A stretch of 27,122 bases of DNA, taken from the NCBI GenBank assembly GCA_964510345.1, contig CAZEBB010000027.1:1-27122 (forward strand), written 5' to 3'. The position numbers and the translations under genes were made by a program. The DNA comes from JAAYQA01 sp964510345 (lineage in GTDB: Bacteria; Bacillota; Clostridia; Tissierellales; Peptoniphilaceae). This document shows, one piece after another, positions 15,472 through 22,997 of this stretch (positions are counted from its first letter, which is position 1; each line of letters begins with the position of its first letter). The notes under the pieces were generated by a model. The model saw only the letters and a program-made list of their open reading frames with translations, made no database searches and was not told where the DNA came from.

Positions 15472-16731
15472 CTACTCTTCGTATGCAGCGAGGCAGAGGC
15501 AGCCGTTGTGGCCTCCAAAGCCGAGCGTATTGGTCAGCGAGTATTTCGCTTTCTTTTCGATCGCGACATTGGGCACATAGAACAGGTCGCAGTCGGGATC
15601 GGGTTCCTTGTAGTTGATCGTGGGCGGGATCTTCCCGGACTCCATCGCCAGCAGGCAGGCGATCGCCTCCACGGCTCCGGCCGCTCCCAAGAGGTGTCCG
15701 GTCATGGACTTGGTCGAGCTGATCGTGAGATTCGCGGCCTCGTCTCCGAAGACATTGTGAATCGCGAGGGTCTCTAGGCGGTCGTTCATGGGCGTCGAGG
15801 TGCCGTGTGCGTTGATGTAATCGACTTCGCCGGGCTCGATCCCGGCTTCTTCCATGGCGAGCTCCATCGCGCGGGACGCTCCGAGCGCTTCGGCATCCGG
15901 CGCAGTCATGTGAAATGCATCGGAGGTGGAGCCGTAGCCTACGACTTCACCGTAGATGTGCGCACCGCGAGCGAGCGCGCCTTCCAGCGTCTCGAGGATC
16001 AAAATACCCGCACCTTCTCCCATGACGAAGCCGTCTCTGTTCTTGTCAAACGGGCGCATCGCCCCTTGCGGGTCGTCGTTGTTGGTGCTCATGGCTTTCA
16101 TCGCAGCAAAGCCGGCCACGGCCAACGGCGTTATCGGCGCTTCCACACCGCCGGTGACCGCCATATCCAAATAGCCGTGCTTCACCATGCGATACGCCTC
16201 GCCGATCGCGTGCGTCGCCGAGCTGCACGCCGTCGTAATCGCCATCGACGAGCCCTTCAGCCCCAGTTCGATCGATACCATCCCCACTACCATATTGGGA
16301 ATCATCATCGGAATGGTAAACGGACTCATGCGAGACGGTCCGCGTTCCATCAGGACTCGCTTTCCCTCTTCAAATGTGTCGATCCCACCGATGCCGGTTC
16401 CCAATAGGATGCCCTGTCGGTACGGGTCGTAGGCATCCGCTGTCAATTGTGCGTCTTCCATGGCCATCTTTGCAGCGGCGACGCCGAAGTGCGAAAAGCG
16501 ATCCATACGCTTAGCGGCCTTCTTATCCATGTAGTCTTCCGGTGCAAAGTCGTTGATCTCAGCGGCGATCTTCGTCGAAATCTCTGACGCATCAAAATGC
16601 GTAATCGGTCCGATCCCCGAGCGTCCGGCCAGGAGCGCATCAAAAAATGCGTCTTTTCCGTGACCGACCGGCGTTAGACAGCCGATGCCGGTCACGACGA
16701 CGCGGTGTACCTTATTCTGCGCTTTTCTCAT
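15472..16731 (-). CDS. fabF: Beta-ketoacyl-ACP synthase II
   Basis: FabF condenses malonyl-ACP with a growing acyl-ACP in chain elongation. The 419-residue product has the catalytic Cys169 in TTACSSA and the two histidines His309 (NAHGTS) and His346 (KSMTGHLLGA). The start is ATG 16731, giving MRKAQNKVHRVVVTG. An upstream in-frame extension of 27 residues runs through the acpP frame and reads as non-protein, so it is rejected. The gene overlaps the 3' end of acpP by 20 bases, and has only a weak GGCGAG site, so translation is probably coupled to acpP. It is the last gene of the fab operon. Confidence 0.96.
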   Translation of the reverse strand: MRKAQNKVHRVVVTGIGCLTPVGHGKDAFFDALLAGRSGIGPITHFDASEISTKIAAEINDFAPEDYMDKKAAKRMDRFSHFGVAAAKMAMEDAQLTADAYDPYRQGILLGTGIGGIDTFEEGKRVLMERGPSRMSPFTIPMMIPNMVVGMVSIELGLKGSSMAITTACSSATHAIGEAYRMVKHGYLDMAVTGGVEAPITPLAVAGFAAMKAMSTNNDDPQGAMRPFDKNRDGFVMGEGAGILILETLEGALARGAHIYGEVVGYGSTSDAFHMTAPDAEALGASRAMELAMEEAGIEPGEVDYINAHGTSTPMNDRLETLAIHNVFGDEAANLTISSTKSMTGHLLGAAGAVEAIACLLAMESGKIPPTINYKEPDPDCDLFYVPNVAIEKKAKYSLTNTLGFGGHNGCLCLAAYEE

Positions 16732-16948
16732 CGATATACTTTGTGATCTCGCCGATATTGTTGAAGGTTTGCGCTTCATCATCGGGGATTTCGATTCCGA
16801 ATTCGTCTTCAAGCGCCATGATAATTTCGACAGCGTCTAACGAATCCGCACCCAAGTCGTCTTGCAACGAAGTTTCAGCGGTGATCTCCGCTACGTCTTT
16901 TCCCAATTGATCCGCTACGATCATGATCACTTTTTCCAAATTTTTCAT
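16712..16948 (-). CDS. acpP: Acyl carrier protein
   Basis: A 78-residue acidic carrier that holds acyl intermediates on a phosphopantetheine arm. The attachment Ser36 is in the conserved DLGADSLDAVE, and the fold continues through IMALEDEFGIEIPDDEAQ. The start is ATG 16948, preceded by GAGGAGGAAATT, a very strong ribosome site that suits a highly expressed protein; an ATG at 16966 overlaps the end of fabG and is not chosen. It lies 14 bases after fabG. Confidence 0.97.
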   Translation of the reverse strand: MKNLEKVIMIVADQLGKDVAEITAETSLQDDLGADSLDAVEIIMALEDEFGIEIPDDEAQTFNNIGEITKYIDEKSAE

Positions 16949-16962
16949 AATTTCCTCCTCAA

Positions 16963-17703
16963 TCATGCCATGCCGCCGTCTACGCGGATGACTTCTCCTG
17001 TGATGTAGTCTGAGTCCTTAGATGCCAAAAAGACACACAGGTTCGCTACATCGTCCACTTGTCCAAATGCGCCTAACGACACATTGGCCAACATTTTATC
17101 CTTCACGTCTGCCGGCAACGATTCGGTCATGTCGGTTTGAATGAAGCCCGGTGCAACCGCATTGACGCGGATGCCGCGCCCACCCAGTTCCTTGGCGACC
17201 GACTTCGTCAGGCCGATGAGTCCGGCCTTGGATGCCGCATAGTTTGCCTGTCCGGCATTGCCGAACACTCCGACGACAGAGCTGATGTTGATAATTTTGC
17301 CGTAGCGCGCCTTCATCATCGGGCGGGCACAGGCTTTTGTGAGCAAGAATGCGCTCTTTAGGTTCACTTGGAGCACGGTGTCAAAGTCGTCCGCACCCAT
17401 GCGCACCAACAAGTTGTCACGCGTGATCCCCGCGTTGTTGACGAGGATATCGACGGTGCCGAAGGCTTTCGTCGTCTCATCGACGATCCGCTTGACGTCT
17501 TCTTCGACGCTGCCGTCCGCCTTGATGGCCAGCACTTTTGCACCGGCAGCTTCCACCGCCTGTTGTGTGACCGCGGCGCCGTCTTCGTCTTTGGTATAGG
17601 TAAAGGCGACATTCGCGCCTTCTTTTGCCAATGCTTCTGCAATCGCCCGCCCGATCCCTCGGGAGGCACCGGTGACGATCGCCGTTTTTCCCTCTAATTT
17701 CAT
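16963..17703 (-). CDS. fabG: 3-oxoacyl-ACP reductase
   Basis: FabG reduces 3-oxoacyl-ACP with NADPH. The 246-residue short-chain dehydrogenase has the cofactor motif TGASRGIG (11-18), NNAG near 89, and the catalytic Ser142, Tyr155, Lys159 set (SSVVG and YAASK). It ends GEVIRVDGGMA as usual for FabG. The start is ATG 17703, overlapping the fabD stop as ATGA, with GGAAGGA upstream. A much longer frame begins at 17892 but is the shadow of fabD and is not real. Confidence 0.97.
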   Translation of the reverse strand: MKLEGKTAIVTGASRGIGRAIAEALAKEGANVAFTYTKDEDGAAVTQQAVEAAGAKVLAIKADGSVEEDVKRIVDETTKAFGTVDILVNNAGITRDNLLVRMGADDFDTVLQVNLKSAFLLTKACARPMMKARYGKIINISSVVGVFGNAGQANYAASKAGLIGLTKSVAKELGGRGIRVNAVAPGFIQTDMTESLPADVKDKMLANVSLGAFGQVDDVANLCVFLASKDSDYITGEVIRVDGGMA

Positions 17704-18653
17704 AATGCATCCTTCCGTAGTCGATCGATGTGATCCGTAAAATCCGCAACGGTAGAAATATTGAACAGCTCGACATGAGCTCCGCGCTCTTTTGCGATGC
17801 GCTTGATGAACCCTGTGAGCGTCTTGCCCGGCCCGATCTCGACAAAGCGGGTGATTCCGTCTTTGATCATGCGCTCGACGATCGGTTGCCACAATACCGA
17901 GTGGGTGACCTGCGCCGCTAACCGCGCGGGGATCTCTTCGTGGGATGTGATCGCTTCTGCATTCACATTTGCATATACCCTCTTTTGCGGCGTAGAAAAC
18001 GCGACGCTCGACAACCTTTCTGCCAGTCGGTTAGCGGCCGGTTGCAGCAAAGTGGAGTGAAACGGCGCACTCACCGCCAAGGGGATACACTTTTTGGCTC
18101 CGAGCTCTTTGGCTGCAGCAGAAGCCGCTTGAAGCCCGTCATTCATCCCGGTGATGACGATCTGCCCCGGCGCATTGAAGTTGGCGACGCTGACGTCTCC
18201 CGCTTCTGATCCTTTTGTCACTGCCGCTTCAACGCCCTCGTGATCTAAACCGATGATGGCGACCATGCCGCCAAGACCCGCCGGCACGGCCTCTTGCATA
18301 TACCGCGCACGGTCTTCGACCAGCGGCAGCGCTTCTTCAAAGCGCAGCGCGCCGGAAGCCACCATGGCGGCGTATTCACCTAAGCTGAGCCCCGCCGTCG
18401 CCGTAAAGTGTACGCCTTCCTTCATGAGAAGGCGGGCGATCGCCGTGCAGGTGGTCAGCATCGCCGACTGTGCATTGAGCGTTTGCATCAGCTCCTCGCT
18501 CGGCCCCTCAAAGGCGATCGACGAGATCGAGCGCCCGAGAATGCGGTCGGCTTCATCAAAAGTTTCTTTACATACGGGATGCGCGTCAAAAAAGTCGCGT
18601 CCCATTCCGACGATTTGCGCCCCCTGTCCGGGAAATACAAATGCCGTACTCAT
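17700..18653 (-). CDS. fabD: Malonyl-CoA:ACP transacylase
   Basis: FabD moves malonyl from CoA to ACP. The 317 residues begin FVFPGQGAQIVGMG, with the nucleophile Ser90 in GLSLGEYAA, the active-site His199 in APFHS and the Gln and Arg of the N-terminal region. Length and motifs are standard. Its start overlaps the fabK stop by one base (TAATG) and its end overlaps fabG by four bases, so coupling across the operon is strong. Confidence 0.96.
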   Translation of the reverse strand: MSTAFVFPGQGAQIVGMGRDFFDAHPVCKETFDEADRILGRSISSIAFEGPSEELMQTLNAQSAMLTTCTAIARLLMKEGVHFTATAGLSLGEYAAMVASGALRFEEALPLVEDRARYMQEAVPAGLGGMVAIIGLDHEGVEAAVTKGSEAGDVSVANFNAPGQIVITGMNDGLQAASAAAKELGAKKCIPLAVSAPFHSTLLQPAANRLAERLSSVAFSTPQKRVYANVNAEAITSHEEIPARLAAQVTHSVLWQPIVERMIKDGITRFVEIGPGKTLTGFIKRIAKERGAHVELFNISTVADFTDHIDRLRKDAL

Positions 18654-19600
18654 TACGCCTGCCCGAGTTTGTTACCGATCGCGTCCATTACGGCGTCCGC
18701 GCCGGCGACCATGTCGTCCAGCACCACTTGTACCGGTCGGATCTCTTTAATAAGCCCCGCCACTTGGCCGGCCATTACGCTGCCGCCCTGCACGTCGCCG
18801 TCGACGACCGCCGCACGCAGTTTGCCTGCGCCGAGCTGCTCCAGTTCTTCCATGGAAGCCCCGTTTTTCTCAGCTTCGATATATTGCAATTGGAATTGGT
18901 TTTTCAGCGCGCGCACGGGATGCCCGGTCGAACGTCCGGATACGATCGCGTCCCTGTCCTTCGCCTTGAGCACCATCTGCTTATAATCCGGATGCAGCTT
19001 GACCTCGTCCGTACACAAGAGCACGGTGCCGATCTGTACGCCTTCCGCCCCCAGTGCGAGGACGGCGACAAACCCGCGCGAGTCAGCGACGCCGCCCGCT
19101 CCGATCACGGGGATCTTCACCGCGTCGACGACTTGCGGCAAGCCCGCCATCGTCGTGAGCTCGCCGATATGCCCGCCGGCTTCCGTGCCTTCAAAGATGA
19201 CGGCATCCGCACCGTAGCGCTCCATGCGCACGGCCAGTGCCACTGAAGGCACGACCGGGACCACCCGGATCCCCTTGGATTTTAGGCCTTCGATATGCGG
19301 CGTGGGATTTCCCGCTCCTGTCGTTACAACAGGTACTTTCATATCTTTCGCCAATTGAACCAAGTCATTGGCAAACGGCGACAACAGCATGATGTTGAGC
19401 CCGAACGGTCGATCCGTCGCCGCGCGAACGGCGGCAATCTCCTTTTCGATCACATCCGCCGGCGCTCCACCTCCACCGATGACGCCGAGCCCTCCGGCTT
19501 TGCTGACGGCGATCGCCAAAGGATGCGATGCCACCCAAGCCATCCCCCCTTGCAGGATCGGGTACTTGATCCCCAAGAGTTCTGTGATTCTCGTTTTCAT
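18653..19600 (-). CDS. fabK: Enoyl-ACP reductase II (FMN-dependent)
   Basis: FabK completes the elongation cycle by reducing trans-2-enoyl-ACP with NAD(P)H through FMN. The 315-residue nitronate-monooxygenase-like barrel starts TRITELLGIKYPILQGGMAW, has the flavin-site GAGNPTPHIE, the conserved EGTEAGGHIGE with its active His, and GAGGVADSRG for phosphate binding. FabK is not related to the triclosan-sensitive FabI; with no FabI in the window, fatty acid synthesis here is expected to be triclosan-insensitive. The gene sits between fabH and fabD, as in streptococci and clostridia, with GAGG four bases before the ATG. Confidence 0.95.
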   Translation of the reverse strand: MKTRITELLGIKYPILQGGMAWVASHPLAIAVSKAGGLGVIGGGGAPADVIEKEIAAVRAATDRPFGLNIMLLSPFANDLVQLAKDMKVPVVTTGAGNPTPHIEGLKSKGIRVVPVVPSVALAVRMERYGADAVIFEGTEAGGHIGELTTMAGLPQVVDAVKIPVIGAGGVADSRGFVAVLALGAEGVQIGTVLLCTDEVKLHPDYKQMVLKAKDRDAIVSGRSTGHPVRALKNQFQLQYIEAEKNGASMEELEQLGAGKLRAAVVDGDVQGGSVMAGQVAGLIKEIRPVQVVLDDMVAGADAVMDAIGNKLGQA

Positions 19601-20628
19601 TATGCCTCTTTTCTATTCCAGCGCATGGCAACGGCACCCCATGTCATCCCGGCACCAAAGGCCGTCATGACGACGAGGTCTCCTTCTTTAATGCGCCCTG
19701 CAGTGACGGCTTCCGACAACGCGATCGGGACAGATCCCGACGACGTATTGCCGTATCGGTCGATATTGACCACAAGCCTCTCCTGCGGTAATTTCAGTTT
19801 TTTGTTGACGGCATCGATAATGCGCAGATTCGCCTGATGCGGAATCAGCACGTCGACCGCTCCCGGTTCTTCTCCTATGTCTTCTAAGACCTTCAAAATG
19901 GCGCTTTCCATGCTCCGAACCGCAATTTTGAAAACCTCGGAACCGTCCATATGGAGTTTGTGCTCGTTGGCACGCAGTCCCTCTTCCGTCAGTGGATGTC
20001 TCGTGCCCCCTGATTTCACACCCAACAAGTCGCCAACCGATCCGTCCGCCGCGAGATACGTCGTCAGTAAGCCCATTCCCTCTTCACAGGGTTGCATGAC
20101 CGCAGCGCCCGCTCCGTCTCCAAAGAGCACGCAGGTCGAACGGTCCTCCCAGTTGGTGACCTTCGAGAGCATCTCCGCTCCGACGACCAATACATTTTTG
20201 TACGTACCGCTCTGGATAAACTGCGCAGCCGTCGTCATCGCATAGACGAAACCTGTGCATCCGGCCCCAAGATCAAACGCAGCGGCATTCGTCGCTCCCA
20301 GCTTTGCCTGTAAAATGCAGGATGTGGACGGGAACAAATGGTCCGGCGTGACCGTCGCCACGATGATAAGGTCCAATTCTTCAGCCGTGATGCCCGCGTC
20401 GTCCAACGCTCTCGTCGCCGCTTCATAGCACAAGTCCGATGTCGCCACCGAAGGCTCGGCGATATGACGTTCGCGGATCCCCGTCCTCGTGACGATCCAC
20501 TCGTCAGAAGTCTCGACCATCTTCTCAAGGTCCGCATTGGTCAGGATCCCCGGCGGCGCATAGTGCCCGACTCCGGAGATACCGGCGTGCACTGCATGTT
20601 TTTTCAACTTTGTCGTAATAATTTTCAC
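19600..20628 (-). CDS. fabH: Beta-ketoacyl-ACP synthase III
   Basis: FabH starts chains by condensing acetyl- or branched acyl-CoA with malonyl-ACP. The Cys of GAGCTGFVYAM, the His of IPHQANLRI and the Asn of YGNTSSGS form the catalytic triad. The family N-terminus aligns from HAGISGVGHYAPPG. The start is uncertain: GTG at 20628 overlaps the GGGAGG site and so is poorly placed, TTG at 20607 is 20 bases from it, and in-frame ATT codons at 20622 and 20619 have ideal spacing. The longer frame from 20763 overlaps the promoters and is rejected. First gene of the fab operon. Confidence 0.95.
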   Translation of the reverse strand: MKIITTKLKKHAVHAGISGVGHYAPPGILTNADLEKMVETSDEWIVTRTGIRERHIAEPSVATSDLCYEAATRALDDAGITAEELDLIIVATVTPDHLFPSTSCILQAKLGATNAAAFDLGAGCTGFVYAMTTAAQFIQSGTYKNVLVVGAEMLSKVTNWEDRSTCVLFGDGAGAAVMQPCEEGMGLLTTYLAADGSVGDLLGVKSGGTRHPLTEEGLRANEHKLHMDGSEVFKIAVRSMESAILKVLEDIGEEPGAVDVLIPHQANLRIIDAVNKKLKLPQERLVVNIDRYGNTSSGSVPIALSEAVTAGRIKEGDLVVMTAFGAGMTWGAVAMRWNRKEA

Positions 20629-20650
20629 CTCCCAATCTACTCGTCGGCAT

Positions 20651-20666
20651 TTTACAAACGAGTAAA
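20651..20666. promoter_or_regulatory. Palindromic operator candidate in the fab divergon
   Basis: TTTAC, six bases, then GTAAA make a 16-base interrupted palindrome over the fabZ -35 box and at the expected fabH start of transcription. A wider pair, ACTCGT (ending 20643) and ACGAGT (from 20658), overlaps it. It is well placed to bind one regulator for both directions, such as a FapR, FabT or other MarR-like protein; it does not match the FapR consensus I know. Confidence 0.4.
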
Positions 20667-20679
20667 CTGGATATATTAT
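20651..20679 (+). promoter_or_regulatory. fabZ promoter
   Basis: TTTACA (20651-20656) and TATTAT (20674-20679) are 17 bases apart. An alternative extended -10, TGG plus TATGAT, lies at 20681-20689. Confidence 0.55.
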
Positions 20680-20703
20680 ATGGTATGATGAAAAAGATGG
20701 CAA
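20675..20703 (-). promoter_or_regulatory. fabH operon promoter
   Basis: On the minus strand TTGCCA (20703-20698) and TATAAT (20680-20675) are 17 bases apart. Its -10 box overlies the fabZ -10 box, so polymerase can use only one direction at a time. Confidence 0.65.
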
Positions 20704-20721
20704 ATGAAAGAGAGGGTTATG

Positions 20722-21156
20722 ATGAAGTACGAAAGCAAGGATATTTTGAAAATTCTTCCGCACCGTGCGCCGTTTTTATTTGTGGACCGCGCCGAGGTGG
20801 ACGAAGAGACAAATACCGTTACGGGCACCAAGTGTGTCACGTACAATGAGCCGTTCTTCCAGGGGCATTTCCCCGACTATCCGGTCATGCCGGGCGTCAT
20901 TCTCGTGGAGACGCTGGCACAACTGGGGGCGATCGGCATTCTGACAAAACCGGAGTTTAAGGATACGCTCCCCATGTTCGCGGGCATCAACAAATTCCGC
21001 TTCCGAAAGCCGATCCTGCCGGGCGACACGCTGGAAATGACGGTCACCATCAAAAAACTGCGCCGCCAAATGGGTGTGGGCGAAGGCATAGCAAAGGTGA
21101 ACGGCGAGGTCGTAGGCGAAGGTGAATTTCTTTTTCACATCGCAACGATGTCGTAA
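20722..21156 (+). CDS. fabZ: 3-hydroxyacyl-ACP dehydratase
   Basis: FabZ removes water from 3-hydroxyacyl-ACP to give trans-2-enoyl-ACP. The 144-residue hotdog-fold protein starts with the conserved ILPHRAPFLFVDR and carries the catalytic His of QGHFPDYPVMPGV and Glu of LVETLAQ. I start it at ATG 20722 because AGAGAGGG lies five bases upstream; ATG 20719 is possible and ATG 20704 has no site. Unusually it is transcribed away from the rest of the fab genes from overlapping promoters. No clear terminator follows until 21315. Confidence 0.95.
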   Translation: MKYESKDILKILPHRAPFLFVDRAEVDEETNTVTGTKCVTYNEPFFQGHFPDYPVMPGVILVETLAQLGAIGILTKPEFKDTLPMFAGINKFRFRKPILPGDTLEMTVTIKKLRRQMGVGEGIAKVNGEVVGEGEFLFHIATMS

Positions 21157-21229
21157 GAATCCACGTTTTGTAGTTAGTGTAATATAGCATTTCTGTAAGA
21201 ACTTTGTAACTTTTTTTAGGAAAGTTTCT

Positions 21230-21237
21230 GATATACT
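21230..21237 (+). promoter_or_regulatory. Extended -10 promoter of a putative small RNA
   Basis: TGATATACT (21229-21237) has the TGn extension and a TATACT box. The -35 region (AACTTT) is poor. Transcription would start near 21244, with no gene ahead before the next terminator. Confidence 0.45.
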
Positions 21238-21243
21238 ATATTA

Positions 21244-21343
21244 CAGTTGCTACCGAATTCGGTACACGTGTTTATGGATCATCCTCCTTGTCCAAATCTA
21301 TGACCATAAACGTCAACGAGCTGACCCCACATCGGCTCGTTTT
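21244..21343 (+). ncRNA. Putative small RNA with a CCUCC loop
   Basis: A roughly 100-base transcript is predicted from the extended -10 promoter to a hairpin terminator at 21315-21343. It contains a perfect 14-base palindrome TACCGAATTCGGTA (21251-21264), then a hairpin with 8-base arms GTTTATGG (21270-21277) and CCATAAAC (21304-21311). The 26-base loop holds CCTCCTT (21283-21289), complementary to Shine-Dalgarno sites, a common seed in Firmicutes regulatory RNAs. A 9-codon frame (MDHPPCPNL) has no ribosome site. It could instead be the fabZ 3' region, since fabZ has no other terminator. No known RNA family recognised. Confidence 0.45.
21315..21343 (+). terminator. Terminator of the putative small RNA (or fabZ)
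   Basis: AACGAGCTG and CGGCTCGTT pair over nine bases with one G-T wobble and a 9-base loop, followed by TTTT. Confidence 0.65.
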
Positions 21344-21352
21344 CATTTGAAG

Positions 21353-21390
21353 AAAAGCCCTTCTTTCCAGGTAAGAAAGAAGGGCTTTTT
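21353..21390. terminator. Bidirectional terminator
   Basis: Fifteen-base arms (21353-21367 and 21375-21389) with a 7-base loop end in T-runs on both strands. It ends the MurE-like gene on the minus strand and any read-through on the plus strand. Confidence 0.85.
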
Positions 21391-22920
21391 CTATACGCCC
21401 GCGATCCGATCTTTGATCGGCGCGAGGATTCGTTCTCTGTTTTCCGGTTCTTTTTCACTCCACTGCGTGAGCAAGATCCGCGCTCCCGCATCGATCCCCT
21501 GGCAGCCGGCTAAGAGCAGTACGTCGCCGTTTTGCACATGCGAGAGGGCATCAGCCGTCGCATCGGCCAGCGTATCGTACAGCGTGTAGGCTTGCCCGGA
21601 GCTCTCCATATAGCTTCGAAACACTTCTTCTTCCTCTTTCGAGACATCATCGTGCGGCTCGGTGACATCGCGGCTCAAGGTCACGATCAGTCGCGTGCAG
21701 CCGAGCTCACTCAGTCTCGGAACGAAGGTCTCCAAGTTCTCCCGGTTGACGGTTACACCCCGATTCCCGCGGATTGCGTACACGATCAATAACTCCCGGT
21801 ACTTCATATAAGCCAATGTCTGTAAAGTCACATTGATATTGCCCGCATTCGCAAAGTGGTCGTCCAGCACCGTAAACGGTGTATCGCACAGCATCTCAAA
21901 GCGGCGCTCCACACCCTTGTAGAGTTGTACCCCTTCCTGGATATGCGCAACCGACACCCCTTGGAGCAACGAGATCGCGATCGCCGACAGGGCATTCAGC
22001 ACCATATGGTACCCGGCCACGCCGATTCGCACGGGAAAGCGCTCCGGCAATCCCGGTACGCGTTCTCTCATCCGATCAGAGAGTGCCACATCAAAGCGCG
22101 GAAATCCGGTGGTCAAGTCGAGATTCTCGCAACGCACATCGGCTTCGTTTTCATGCGCAAAGGTATAGGCATCGGGTCGATATGCCAAGAGAGACCGCGC
22201 GTGTTCGTCATCGACATTCAGAACGACTTCGGTCTGCGGGTCGGATTCGGTGATCAAGCGCTGCTTTTGCGCCCAGTAGGCCTCGAAGGTTCCGTGTTGG
22301 TCAATATGCTCTCTGGTGACATTGTTGAGCGCAACCGTTTGAAAGCGGATCCCACCGATGCGGCTCATCTCGATAGCTTGTGAGGAGACCTCCATCACCA
22401 GTTTTTCCATCCCCGCGTCGACCATATCGCGGAGTATGCCTTGAAGTTCTAAACTCTCCGGCGTCGTAAGCTTAGACGGGATCGAAACGTCGCCGTACTC
22501 GTAGTTCACCGTGCCCATAAGACCGGTCTGTAAGCCGCTGTGGCGAAAGATCTCCGCCAGCAGCTTCGCCGTGGTCGTCTTGCCGTTGGAAGCCGTGATG
22601 GCAACGACCCCCAGCTCATGGGACGGGTGTCCAAAGAAGGCGTTAGCCAGCTGCGATAGCGCGATCCGGTTATTCGGCGTTTGAATCTGCGGGACCGAGA
22701 GCCCGTCCTGCCATTTGGTCACCAGAACCGCGACCGCGCCGTTTGCAATCGCGCTCTCGATGTATTTGTGTCCGTCAACCGTATAGCCTTCGATCGCGAC
22801 AAACAGGTCGCCCTTTTCCACTCGTTTTGAATTGTATTGAATTCGATGAATCGGTACATTTTCGTCTCGTATGTCATGTCGTACGACATCGACAATTTGC
22901 AGTACATCGTTGATTTGCAT
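21391..22920 (-). CDS. Divergent MurE-like Mur ligase
   Basis: A 509-residue three-domain Mur ligase. The N-terminal part is canonical MurE (SKRVEKGDLFVAIEGYTVDGHKYI, LTTPESLELQ, and the Lys of AYWAQKQ that is normally carbamylated). The core differs: the ATP loop reads TASNGKTTT not GTNGKTT, SSQA replaces SSHA, TREHIDQHG replaces the usual SxDHLDYHG, the YAHTPD motif becomes DDHFANAGN, the GGDRD motif becomes RGNRGVTVN, the DNPR amino acid determinant is absent, and AGCQGID replaces AGKGHE. It probably ligates something to a UDP-sugar peptide, but the amino acid substrate is open. The start is ATG 22920, seven bases after GGAGGG; ATG 22926 is too close. An extended -10 lies at 22945-22953. 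Confidence 0.85.
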   Translation of the reverse strand: MQINDVLQIVDVVRHDIRDENVPIHRIQYNSKRVEKGDLFVAIEGYTVDGHKYIESAIANGAVAVLVTKWQDGLSVPQIQTPNNRIALSQLANAFFGHPSHELGVVAITASNGKTTTAKLLAEIFRHSGLQTGLMGTVNYEYGDVSIPSKLTTPESLELQGILRDMVDAGMEKLVMEVSSQAIEMSRIGGIRFQTVALNNVTREHIDQHGTFEAYWAQKQRLITESDPQTEVVLNVDDEHARSLLAYRPDAYTFAHENEADVRCENLDLTTGFPRFDVALSDRMRERVPGLPERFPVRIGVAGYHMVLNALSAIAISLLQGVSVAHIQEGVQLYKGVERRFEMLCDTPFTVLDDHFANAGNINVTLQTLAYMKYRELLIVYAIRGNRGVTVNRENLETFVPRLSELGCTRLIVTLSRDVTEPHDDVSKEEEEVFRSYMESSGQAYTLYDTLADATADALSHVQNGDVLLLAGCQGIDAGARILLTQWSEKEPENRERILAPIKDRIAGV

Positions 22921-22944
22921 TCGCATCCCTCCGTTACTATCTGT

Positions 22945-22953
22945 ATTGTACCA
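22945..22953 (-). promoter_or_regulatory. Extended -10 promoter of the MurE-like gene
   Basis: The minus strand reads TGG then TACAAT, 24 bases before the start codon. No clear -35 box is seen. Confidence 0.5.
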
Positions 22954-22997
22954 AATGTGAAATAAAAAGGGTAAATATCCCTCAATGGAGGTGGAAG

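Noticed and set aside
14580..15518. 312-codon minus-strand frame opposite the permease-like gene
   Set aside because: Shadow of a GC-skewed coding frame; composition is Arg/Gly/Asp-rich with no family and no ribosome site, while the plus-strand product has clear membrane spans.
16732..16812. 27-residue N-terminal extension of FabF
   Set aside because: It is acpP read in another frame; the family N-terminus and coupling support ATG 16731.
17704..17892. 63-residue N-terminal extension of FabG
   Set aside because: It is fabD in another frame; ATGA overlap and family N-terminus support ATG 17703.
20629..20763. 45-residue N-terminal extension of FabH
   Set aside because: It covers both promoters and the start of fabZ, and is not in the family.
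21273..21302. Nine-codon frame MDHPPCPNL inside the putative small RNA
   Set aside because: No ribosome site, and the ATG lies in the stem.
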